From NCBI GenBank assembly GCA_034434635.1, contig DAOTYX010000086.1:1-5691 (forward strand): a stretch of 5,691 nt of DNA, in the 5' to 3' direction. Both the position numbers and the translations under genes were made by a program. A model generated the notes under the pieces. That model ran no database searches and had not been told where the DNA came from. It was given only the letters and a program-made list of their open reading frames with translations. The DNA comes from DAOTYX01 sp034434635. GTDB taxonomy: Bacteria; Chloroflexota; Anaerolineae; B4-G1; DUEL01. Of this stretch, positions 1 through 5,691 are shown in pieces; position 1 is the stretch's first letter; each line of letters begins with the position of its first letter.

Positions 1-941
1 GCCATACTGAACTGCGCCTCCTCGGTGGACGTGGGCAGGGCTGTTCCCAGGCGCACCGCCTCGTGGAAGCACTCGAGACGGATGTGGGCGATCTCCTCAA
101 CGTGGATGGCATGCTCGCGCACCAGCATCTCCGCCCCGTTCAGCGCGGCGTGGGCCCAGGCGCAACAGGCGTACGGCTTCCAGGCGACCCCGCCGACCAC
201 AAGGTACTCCTGTCCGATGTCAGCGACCCAGTCGCGGAACCTCTCCTCTCCCAGGATTGTGGGGGTGCCGGTGTAGCCGTGCGCGGCCAGCGTGGCGGCG
301 GTGATGCCGGTTGCTGCCCCCCAGCCGATGCCGTGCTTGACCATTGCCGGATGGTCAACGTCGCGCATCATGGGCAGGTTGGGGGCGTGATACTCGGCGA
401 TGCCCAGGGCGTGAAGGGTCTGCGCTGGCGTGAGGCTCATCAGGTTGGCGGCGACGGCGGCGCAGGCGACGGAGCCCCACGAGCCACACGCCTGGTAGAC
501 GGATTGGCGGGTATGCCAGCAGCGCGCGGTGCGGAAGGCCACTTCGTAGCCGATGACCATCGCCGTCAGCACCCGCCCGCCGTCCAGGCCCCACTGCTCG
601 GCCACGGCCAGGGCAGCGGGGAAGATCTGCGCGCCGGGATGCCCCTTGGTGTACAGCCCACAGTCATCAATGTCGAGGCCGTTGGCCGCGCAGCCGTTGG
701 CGAAGGCAGCCCCTACCACGCCGGCCCGCCGGCCGCGCAGCAGGATGGTGGCGCCCTCTCCCGGCCACAACTCGACGGCGCAGTCGGCGGCGATGCGGCT
801 GACGGGGGCCAGCGTACCGGCCAGCGTCGCCCCCAGGCTGTCCAGCAGACACATCCGCGCCTGGCGCTGCACCGGCTCCGGCAGGTCCTCCCAGCGCGTG
901 CGGGTGATGAAACCGGCTATCTGATCTTCAATGTTGTTCAT
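1..941 (-). CDS. MmgE/PrpD family protein (dehydratase/decarboxylase/epimerase superfamily), C-terminus outside the window
   Basis: My translation gives 313 residues from ATG 941-939 to the window edge; the rest of the gene lies to the left. Full-length members have roughly 450-500 residues, so about two thirds is visible. Family marks seen: LLDSLGATLAG (residues 32-42), NG-x4-GLDIDD (82-93), GHPGA (100-104), GYEVAFR (131-137), a lysine in VKHGIGWGAATG (K202) followed by an alanine-rich helix, and WKPYACCAWAHAAL (254-267, H264). D90/D93, H101, K202 and H264 match positions I recall as active-site residues of cis-aconitate decarboxylase and relatives. Two usual histidines appear replaced, by N87 and S147. 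The start overlaps the lyase stop as ATGA, with a GGGAG ribosome site four bases upstream, so translation is probably coupled. Being next to methylaspartate ammonia-lyase suggests action on mesaconate or a related C5 acid. That role is inference; the superfamily assignment is firm and the substrate is unknown. Confidence 0.9.
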   Translation of the reverse strand, partial: MNNIEDQIAGFITRTRWEDLPEPVQRQARMCLLDSLGATLAGTLAPVSRIAADCAVELWPGEGATILLRGRRAGVVGAAFANGCAANGLDIDDCGLYTKGHPGAQIFPAALAVAEQWGLDGGRVLTAMVIGYEVAFRTARCWHTRQSVYQACGSWGSVACAAVAANLMSLTPAQTLHALGIAEYHAPNLPMMRDVDHPAMVKHGIGWGAATGITAATLAAHGYTGTPTILGEERFRDWVADIGQEYLVVGGVAWKPYACCAWAHAALNGAEMLVREHAIHVEEIAHIRLECFHEAVRLGTALPTSTEEAQFSM

Positions 942-2341
942 CGTGCTCCCAACAGCGCCAGTGTGCGCGCCATCTCGTTCTGCACCAGCATCACCCCTTC
1001 GTCCACGCCCATCCCCGGGCGGGCCAGGATCATCTCCGGCCGCGTGGCCAGGGCGACGTGCACCGCCATGCGAGCCGACAGGTCGGTCTCGGCGCAACTG
1101 CCGCCCAGGAAAGCCCCGATCCCGCCCGCGTGACAGGTCAGCACCGCCTCCACCGCGTTGTGGAGGCTGCCCAGGTCGGGCATCTTCACCTGCACCATGT
1201 CGGCGGCCTGGGCCTCGACAAAGGCGCGGATGTCCTCCAGCGTGTTGGCCCATTCGTCGGCGACGATTTGCACCGCCATCTTGCGGGTGCGGATGTAGCC
1301 AAGCAGGGTCTTGAAGGCGGCGATCTGCTCCTCACGGCTGTCCAGGATGAGCGGGCTTTCCACGCGCAGCGGGTAGGGGCGGACTGCCTGCTCCAGCGCG
1401 ACCAGCCGGCCCAACACCCGGCCCAGGTCGTTCTGGCAAATCTGCCCCAGCGCGCCGTGTACGTCCAGGTGGATGGTGGGGTGATAGTCGGGGCCGCCCA
1501 ACCGGGCGATGCGCTCCCGCAGCCAGCGGGCGTACTGCACCAGAAGTCCGCCGTCGCTGCCCATTTGCGCCGGGATATCGTCCACCAGCGCGTGGGGCAA
1601 CGAGGCCAGGCGGCGGACGATCATCTTGTCGGCATTGGCGTGCCGCTCGCCGCCAGACTGGGCGTGGATGGGCACGGGCGCGTCGGGGCGGGGCAGGCCC
1701 CACTCGTCGGCGATCACCTCGGCCATGGTCACGCCGCGCGCCAGGGCCACTGCGGCCAGCAGCGCCTGGCTCACCCCGTAGCGCACGGCGGGGTGGAGGG
1801 GGCGCTCCTCCATCACGCGCTCCGGCTCGCGGCCGGTCTCCTCGTCACCCACCGCGCGCAGCCAGCGGGCCGGGCCGGCCAGCAGGTCGCGCCGTGACAG
1901 GCGCGCCTGAGGTGCCTCCTCCAACAGCCCGGCGAGCGGCGGCGCGGCGGGTCGCGGCCGTTCGACCTCCACCTGCTCCGTCAACCCGTCCACCTCGGCG
2001 GCCAGGGGGCGGAAGGCGGTCAGGTCGCGCCCCTCCAGCAGCGGGGCCACCACCCGGCGCACCGTCTCCAGCCCCGCAGCGGAGCGGAAAGGCGGGAACC
2101 GTCCGGCCTTGCCGCTGTAGGCCACGGCCACACAGTCGCCCCAGGCCACCTGCCCGTTGTCGAGCACCAGGCCCACCGAGAGCGCCTCGGCCACCTCGCG
2201 CACGGCGCGAAATCCGGGGGTGACCGGTGGGGCGGTGTACCGTTCCGCCAGGGGAATGGGACGTGCCTGTAGCGCGGCCAGGTCTTCGTAGTAGTAGCCG
2301 CCCACGGCCGGCACGGCCAGGACGCGGAGGATGCGCGTCAT
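938..2341 (-). CDS. mal: Methylaspartate ammonia-lyase (3-methylaspartase), with an extra internal segment
   Basis: Enolase-superfamily lyase (EC 4.3.1.2) that removes ammonia from (2S,3S)-3-methylaspartate to give mesaconate, in the cytoplasm, with Mg2+ and K+. It belongs to the methylaspartate route of glutamate fermentation. Numbered from ATG 2341, visible residues are Q228 (AQSGG), H250 (PHAL), D293 (HLDVHG), E328 (RVES), D362 (ADEW), K386 (QVKMPD) and C416 (GGSCAET). These match Q172, H194, D238, E273, D307, K331 and C361 of the Clostridium tetanomorphum enzyme (recalled) at a near-constant offset of 55-56. D293, E328 and D362 are the metal ligands; K386 and H250 are the two catalytic bases. 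The protein has 467 residues against about 413, because of an insert at about residues 120-175. I chose ATG 2341 over ATG 2350: the GAGAGGGG site directly abuts the 2350 codon, and the N-terminus then aligns with the clostridial enzyme. It follows the Fe-S gene by 15 nt and overlaps the next gene by 4 nt. Confidence 0.95.
   Translation of the reverse strand: MTRILRVLAVPAVGGYYYEDLAALQARPIPLAERYTAPPVTPGFRAVREVAEALSVGLVLDNGQVAWGDCVAVAYSGKAGRFPPFRSAAGLETVRRVVAPLLEGRDLTAFRPLAAEVDGLTEQVEVERPRPAAPPLAGLLEEAPQARLSRRDLLAGPARWLRAVGDEETGREPERVMEERPLHPAVRYGVSQALLAAVALARGVTMAEVIADEWGLPRPDAPVPIHAQSGGERHANADKMIVRRLASLPHALVDDIPAQMGSDGGLLVQYARWLRERIARLGGPDYHPTIHLDVHGALGQICQNDLGRVLGRLVALEQAVRPYPLRVESPLILDSREEQIAAFKTLLGYIRTRKMAVQIVADEWANTLEDIRAFVEAQAADMVQVKMPDLGSLHNAVEAVLTCHAGGIGAFLGGSCAETDLSARMAVHVALATRPEMILARPGMGVDEGVMLVQNEMARTLALLGAR
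946..950 (-). promoter_or_regulatory. Ribosome binding site of the MmgE/PrpD gene
   Basis: GGGAG on the minus strand, four bases before ATG 941-939 and inside the last codons of the lyase gene. Together with the ATGA overlap it supports coupled translation of lyase and MmgE/PrpD protein. Confidence 0.6.
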
Positions 2342-2350
2342 CGCTTTCAT

Positions 2351-2358
2351 CCCCTCTC
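2351..2358 (-). promoter_or_regulatory. Ribosome binding site of methylaspartate ammonia-lyase
   Basis: The minus strand reads GAGAGGGG, overlapping the TGA stop of the Fe-S gene (2359-2357). It directly abuts ATG 2350 but lies 9 nt from ATG 2341, which favours the second codon as the start. The overlap with the upstream stop suggests translational coupling. Confidence 0.6.
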
Positions 2359-3346
2359 AAGCGCCGCTGCCAACCGGCTGCATCACGATCGCCTGTTCCG
2401 GGCAGGAATTGGCGCACAGGCCGCAGCCCCAGCAGAGTTCGGCGTCGAAGCGAATGACTGGCCGGTCCTCATCGGGCAGCAGCGTGGCGGAGAAGGCACC
2501 GAAGTGGCAGCGCTGGGCGCACAGGCCGCAGCGGGAGCAGCGGGCGGGGTCGTGCGTGGCGACGGCGCGGCTCTTCGGCCAGACCCCCTTGCTGCCCAGT
2601 TCGCGCGCGGCGCGGAAGGGGTAGCAGTCGCAGGCGCAGCAATTGCAGATGGCGTGCAGGCCGCGAGACGGCCACTCGCTGTCGCCGGTGTGCATCAGCC
2701 CCTGCCGGTCGAGGCGGCGCACCAATGCTTTGGCCTCCTCGCGGGTCAGGCGGCGGCCGTATCCGCGGTCGAGCGCCTCCCGCGCCCCCGCGTCCAGCCA
2801 GATGCATGTCTCGACGGGCCGGTCGCAGTTTCCCCCCAGGCGGCGGCAGTCGCACGGCTGGACGATGATGTCGCTGGCGGCGTCGAGCATCGCCTCGACC
2901 TCGTGCAGCAGGAGGACGGTGTCGTTGGGCAGCGCGTTCTCGGCGGCCAGCCCCTGCGTTTTCCGCTCGACGTTGGGCCGGTGGCGGGCGATGAACTCGT
3001 CCAGGAAGCGCCGGTCGAGCGCGCGGCGGCCGGCCTCGGGGATGTCGTCCCAGTTCTCGAACTTGGCGAAATGATCGAGCCGGGTGGGGAAGTCGGCGGG
3101 CGTGAAGCGCGTGGTTCCGTCTTCCACCTTCTTGTTGAGGATGTGGCGGGCATAAGCGCGCTGGAGGAGCGTCTCGGTTGCTGCAGGCGGAAGACCGAGC
3201 AGGTCGGCGGCCTCCTCCACCGTCACGGCGCGACCGGCCATGCGCACCACCAGCGTCATCTCCGCCTCATCCACCATCAGGTGGAGGTAAGGCCGGGCGA
3301 TGTCCCATACACCGAAGGCAGCAGCGAACTCGTCAACCAGGCCCAT
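2357..3346 (-). CDS. Cysteine-rich 4Fe-4S dicluster protein with winged-helix-like N-terminus
   Basis: A 329-residue soluble protein with 17 cysteines. Residues about 30-95 look like a winged helix, with a helix-turn-helix-like TVEEAADLLGLPPAATETLL followed by a basic, strand-like stretch. The middle holds two clusters: CDC at 165-167 with C174 and C181, then ICNCCACDC with C234, C236, C237, C239 and C241. The C-terminus has two classic CxxCxxCxxxC motifs (C270/273/276/280 and C305/308/311/315, the second followed by proline), each expected to bind one [4Fe-4S] cluster. A CxCR...C..P.ETC block followed by ICNCC is, from memory, typical of a widespread anaerobe family annotated only as 4Fe-4S ferredoxin, of unknown function. 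An electron-transfer role is likely; a DNA-binding or sensing role is possible given the N-terminus. ATG 3346 lies 10 nt after the preceding stop with no clear ribosome site, so initiation may depend on coupling. It directly precedes the lyase, which itself needs no redox partner. Confidence 0.85.
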   Translation of the reverse strand: MGLVDEFAAAFGVWDIARPYLHLMVDEAEMTLVVRMAGRAVTVEEAADLLGLPPAATETLLQRAYARHILNKKVEDGTTRFTPADFPTRLDHFAKFENWDDIPEAGRRALDRRFLDEFIARHRPNVERKTQGLAAENALPNDTVLLLHEVEAMLDAASDIIVQPCDCRRLGGNCDRPVETCIWLDAGAREALDRGYGRRLTREEAKALVRRLDRQGLMHTGDSEWPSRGLHAICNCCACDCYPFRAARELGSKGVWPKSRAVATHDPARCSRCGLCAQRCHFGAFSATLLPDEDRPVIRFDAELCWGCGLCANSCPEQAIVMQPVGSGA

Positions 3347-3351
3347 TGGGT

Positions 3352-3368
3352 CGAGACTATACCTCTCG
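3352..3368 (-). repeat. Short inverted repeat at the CBS-ACT/Fe-S gene junction
   Basis: The minus strand reads CGAGA, seven bases, TCTCG: a perfect 5-bp stem whose loop includes the TAG stop of the CBS-ACT gene (3359-3357). It sits just before the Fe-S start, which lacks a normal ribosome site, and the stem would pair away the nearby GAGAGG. It is small enough to arise by chance. Confidence 0.3.
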
Positions 3369-4010
3369 CACGTCTATGATCTGCTGTCCCTCGACCCGCG
3401 ACAGGGCCGCCACGACCTCCTCCCGCGTCGCGTCGTGGATCTTGACCACCGCATCCCACTGCTGGGGGTTCCTGGGGTTGACCAGGCCGCCGCAGGCCGG
3501 GATGCCCCAACCCTGTGCGGCGATGGCGGAGACCAGCCTGGCCAGTTCGCCGCGCACGTTGGGCATGCGGATGGTCACGCGCACACCGTGCTCGCGGGTG
3601 GCCATCATCTCCATCAGCAGGCGCAGGAGGTCCATCTCGGTGATGATGCCTACCACTGCTCCGTCGTCCAGCACCGGCAGGCAACCGACCTTGTGCTCGA
3701 CCATGATGCGGGCAGCCTCCTCCACGGTGGTATCGGGGGTGATGGAGACGACGTGCTCCGCTTTGACCATCACGTCGGTCACACGCAGGCCGGAGAGGTA
3801 GCGGGTGATATCCCAGATGTCCAGGCTGCCCAGCCGAGCAGGGTCCACCAACAGCGTCTGTCGGGTCACCAACCCCAGCAATCGCTTGCCGTCGCCGACG
3901 ACCGGCAGATGGCGAATGTGGTTTTCTCCCATATAGCGCTGTGCTTCCACGATGGACATGGTCGGTTCCGCCATCAGCGGATGCCGCGTCATGTAATCCT
4001 TGACCAACAT
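3357..4010 (-). CDS. CBS-domain pair protein with C-terminal ACT-like domain (AcuB-like)
   Basis: A 217-residue cytoplasmic protein. Two CBS motifs span about residues 1-135: VKDYMTRHPLMAEPTMSIVEA...HIRHLPVV...LLGLVT, then VTDVMVKAEHVVSITPDTTVEEAARIM...VGCLPVL...VVGIITEMDLL. The last 75 residues begin VRVTIRMPNVRGELARLVSAI and look like an ACT domain, a common amino-acid-binding regulatory fold. CBS pairs usually bind adenosine nucleotides or SAM, so the protein probably senses energy state and a small metabolite. It has no catalytic or DNA-binding domain of its own. The start is ATG 4010, because a perfect GGAGGTG ribosome site ends three bases upstream; the in-frame GTG at 4016-4014 lies inside that site and cannot be the start. 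It follows the transporter ATPase by 19 nt and precedes the Fe-S gene by 10 nt. AcuB-like CBS-ACT proteins are common; the target of this one is unknown. The domain call is firm and the ligand is not. Confidence 0.9.
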   Translation of the reverse strand: MLVKDYMTRHPLMAEPTMSIVEAQRYMGENHIRHLPVVGDGKRLLGLVTRQTLLVDPARLGSLDIWDITRYLSGLRVTDVMVKAEHVVSITPDTTVEEAARIMVEHKVGCLPVLDDGAVVGIITEMDLLRLLMEMMATREHGVRVTIRMPNVRGELARLVSAIAAQGWGIPACGGLVNPRNPQQWDAVVKIHDATREEVVAALSRVEGQQIIDVREV

Positions 4011-4013
4011 TTC

Positions 4014-4020
4014 CACCTCC
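4014..4020 (-). promoter_or_regulatory. Strong ribosome binding site of the CBS-ACT gene
   Basis: The minus strand reads GGAGGTG, then GAA, then ATG at 4010-4008. This near-perfect Shine-Dalgarno sequence fixes the start and rules out the overlapping GTG at 4016-4014. It is the strongest ribosome site in the window, so the CBS-ACT gene may be translated more efficiently than its neighbours (inference). Confidence 0.85.
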
Positions 4021-4022
4021 CT

Positions 4023-4046
4023 CTCCGCGTCACCGCGTCTCCGCGT
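4023..4046 (-). repeat. Three tandem 8-bp repeats across the end of the ABC gene
   Basis: The minus strand reads ACGCGGAG, ACGCGGTG, ACGCGGAG with no spacer; the middle copy differs by one base. The array encodes the last residues of the ATPase (DAETR), supplies its TGA stop (4032-4030) and fills part of the 19-nt gap before the CBS-ACT gene. It is too short and too imperfect to call a terminator. I loosely recall similar arrays between genes in Chloroflexota, but cannot check that here. Confidence 0.7.
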
Positions 4047-5691
4047 CCTTATGCCCCCACGTCACCACCATCTCCACCTTCCGCAGTTCCTCCAGCGGAA
4101 TATGGCAGTAGATGTAGTGCCCGTTGCCGTCATCCTGCCGGGGTGGGGCCTGTGTCTGGCAGATGGGGCCGAGCATGCGTGGGCAGCGGGTGTGGAAGCG
4201 GCAGCCGCTGGGCGGGTCCAGCGCGCTGGGTACCGTGCCGCTCAGGCGGACGTGCTTCTGTTCGACCCGTGGGTCTGGGATGGGAACCGCCGAGAGGAGC
4301 GCTTCGGTGTAGGGGTGGTAGGGGGGGGCGTAGATGGCTTCAGCGGAGCCGATCTCGGCGATCTGACCCAGGTACATCACGGCGATGCGGTCGCACAGGA
4401 AGCGCACCACGCTCAGGTCGTGGGCGATGAAAACGAGCGTGGTGCCCAGTTGTTTCTGGATGTCCATCAGCAGGTTGAGCACTGCTGCCTGCACTGAGAC
4501 GTCGAGCGCGGAGACCGGCTCGTCGCACAGCACCAGTTCTGGTCGTCCGGCGATGGCGCGGGCGATGCCGACGCGTTGCTTCTCACCGCCGCTGAGTTGC
4601 TGTGGCAGGCGGTCGTAGTAGGCCTCGCCCAGTTTCATCAGGTTCAGCAGGCGGATGACCTCCTGGCGCACTTCGCTCTTGGGCACGACCTTGAAGCGGC
4701 GCAACGGTCGGGCGATCTGCGCGCCGACGCTGAAGGACGGGTTGAGGGTCGAATCGGGGTTCTGGAAGACCATCTGCAGGTTGCGGATCAGCGCCAGGTC
4801 GCGCTTCGCCAGGGGGGTACGGATGTCGAAGCCCATGAACTCGAAAGCGCCGTCGGTGGGCCTCTCCAGGCCGATGATCGTGCGCACCAGCGTCGTCTTG
4901 CCGCAACCCGACTCGCCGACGATGCCGAAGGTCTCGCCGGGAAACACCTCCAGGCTGACGTCGTCCACCGCTTTAACCTGCTGCTTCCCGCCGCCGATGA
5001 GCCGCTTCGAGGGCACTTCGTAATAGGTCCTGGCCCCTTCCACCCGCAGGATGGGACGGTCGGCAGGGGTAGCGCGGGCGGCGGCCAGGGCCTCGACCAG
5101 CGCGTCCTGGGGCAGGCGGGCTTGCTGGGCTACCTCTTCGGCGAAGAAGCAGCGCACCCAGTGGCCGGGGGAGACCTCGCGCATGGGCGGGCGACGGCTG
5201 CAACACTCCGGGCGGGCATAGTCGCAGCGCGGCTCGAAGACACAGCCGGGGGGCAGGTTCGCTGGCGAGGGCACCCGTCCGCGGATGGGGTAGAGGTAAC
5301 TGCTGGACTTGTCTGCTCCCAGCCGGGGCACGCAGCGCATCAGCCCCTGGGTGTAGGGATGGTGCGGGTGGAGGTAGACCTCCTCGACGGTGGAGCGCTC
5401 CACCAGTTCGCCGGCGTACATCACCCCCACCCGCTGAGAGACGCGGGCCACCACGCCCAGGTTGTGGCTGATGTACATGATCGCCGTGGCGAATTCCTGC
5501 TGTAGTTCGGCGATCAGGTCAAGCACCGCCGCCTCGACCGTCACGTCCAGCGCGGTGGTTGGCTCGTCCATAATCAGCAGTGCCGGGTCGTTGAGCAGCG
5601 CCATGGCGATGACCACCCGCTGCTGCTGGCCGCCGGAGATCTGGTGGGGGTAGCGACGCATCACGCTGGCCGGGTCGGCCATGTACACCCG
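4030..5691 (-). CDS. Fused two-domain oligopeptide/dipeptide-type ABC transporter ATP-binding protein, N-terminus outside the window
   Basis: ATPase subunit that powers import through an inner-membrane Opp/Dpp-type permease; 553 residues are visible. It joins DppD-like and DppF-like halves in one chain, as in GsiA. Numbering from the in-frame GTG at 5688, the first half shows the signature ISGGQQQ (17-23), Walker B LLIMDEP (37-43), switch H75 and the oligopeptide C-terminal segment HPHHPYTQGLM (108-117); its Walker A is beyond the edge. The second half is complete: Walker A GESGCGKT (258-265), Q309, LSGGEKQ (365-371), Walker B LVLCDEP (385-391), H423 and YHPYTEALLSAVP (457-469). Each half ends in a cysteine set (C149, C155, C162/C163, C180 and C496, C502, C510, C528) like that binding a [4Fe-4S] cluster in some OppD/DppD proteins. 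The reading frame is open to the edge, so GTG 5688 is not a real start; an intact first domain would need roughly 150 more residues. Permease and binding-protein genes are probably upstream. The family is certain; the substrate (peptide, amino acid or other) is not. Confidence 0.95.
   Translation of the reverse strand, partial: RVYMADPASVMRRYPHQISGGQQQRVVIAMALLNDPALLIMDEPTTALDVTVEAAVLDLIAELQQEFATAIMYISHNLGVVARVSQRVGVMYAGELVERSTVEEVYLHPHHPYTQGLMRCVPRLGADKSSSYLYPIRGRVPSPANLPPGCVFEPRCDYARPECCSRRPPMREVSPGHWVRCFFAEEVAQQARLPQDALVEALAAARATPADRPILRVEGARTYYEVPSKRLIGGGKQQVKAVDDVSLEVFPGETFGIVGESGCGKTTLVRTIIGLERPTDGAFEFMGFDIRTPLAKRDLALIRNLQMVFQNPDSTLNPSFSVGAQIARPLRRFKVVPKSEVRQEVIRLLNLMKLGEAYYDRLPQQLSGGEKQRVGIARAIAGRPELVLCDEPVSALDVSVQAAVLNLLMDIQKQLGTTLVFIAHDLSVVRFLCDRIAVMYLGQIAEIGSAEAIYAPPYHPYTEALLSAVPIPDPRVEQKHVRLSGTVPSALDPPSGCRFHTRCPRMLGPICQTQAPPRQDDGNGHYIYCHIPLEELRKVEMVVTWGHKDAETR

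Noticed and set aside
63..1133. Long open frame on the plus strand opposite the MmgE/PrpD gene
   Set aside because: It lies antisense to a clear family member, gives a low-complexity Gly/Ala/Arg/His-rich product with no recognisable domain, and is explained by high GC at third positions.
4014..4016. GTG as start of the CBS-ACT gene
   Set aside because: The codon lies inside the GGAGGTG ribosome site that serves ATG 4010.
4011..4029. Terminator or promoter between the ABC and CBS-ACT genes
   Set aside because: The 19-nt gap has no stable hairpin with a T-run and no room for a -35/-10 pair; it holds part of the octamer repeat and the ribosome site.
4321..4328. Run of eight G bases as a possible frameshift in the ABC gene
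   Set aside because: The frame continues correctly through it as the expected YAPPYHPYTEALL segment, so no frameshift is present.
3300..4430. Long open frame on the plus strand opposite the CBS-ACT and ABC genes
   Set aside because: It crosses two real genes and an operon junction, ends in an Arg/Gly/Ser-rich stretch, and has no family signal. The same applies to plus-strand frames at 1058-1897, 2504-3379 and 4576-5505.
5686..5688. GTG as the true start of the ABC gene
   Set aside because: The frame stays open to the window edge, and the protein would begin just before the ABC signature with no Walker A, so the gene is cut by the window rather than starting here.

Overview
The window is GC-rich and coded entirely on the minus strand. 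Five genes sit head to tail and are read from high to low coordinates. I see no RNA gene, mobile element, CRISPR array or promoter, and no non-coding stretch longer than about 20 bases. The first gene (right edge) and the last (left edge) both run off the window. The organism is a high-GC bacterium. The gene types, and a tandem ACGCGGAG-type repeat that I loosely associate with Chloroflexota, suggest that phylum, but no marker gene is present and this is a weak guess.

Layout in transcription order. (1) 5691-4030: a fused, two-domain oligopeptide/dipeptide-type ABC transporter ATPase (DppD-DppF or GsiA-like), missing its N-terminus. (2) 4010-3357: a protein with two CBS domains and a C-terminal ACT-like domain (AcuB-like). 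(3) 3346-2357: a cysteine-rich Fe-S protein with a winged-helix-like N-terminus, two further cysteine clusters and a C-terminal pair of [4Fe-4S] motifs. (4) 2341-938: methylaspartate ammonia-lyase, with all the main catalytic residues but an extra block of about 55 residues. (5) 941-1: an MmgE/PrpD-family protein, missing its C-terminus. Intergenic gaps are 19, 10 and 15 nt, and the last pair overlaps by 4 nt (ATGA), so this looks like one operon whose promoter lies to the right of the window.

The most informative pairing is the lyase with the MmgE/PrpD protein. Methylaspartate ammonia-lyase interconverts (2S,3S)-3-methylaspartate with mesaconate and ammonia. The MmgE/PrpD family contains 2-methylcitrate dehydratase, cis-aconitate decarboxylase and iminodisuccinate epimerase, which act on similar small branched or substituted di- and tricarboxylates. 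The simplest reading is a catabolic module: a peptide or amino-acid-type importer, a ligand-sensing CBS-ACT protein, a redox protein, a C-N lyase and an enzyme acting on the product. The actual substrate, and any hydratase or isomerase role for the last gene, are inference. No glutamate mutase gene (the usual source of 3-methylaspartate) lies inside the window.
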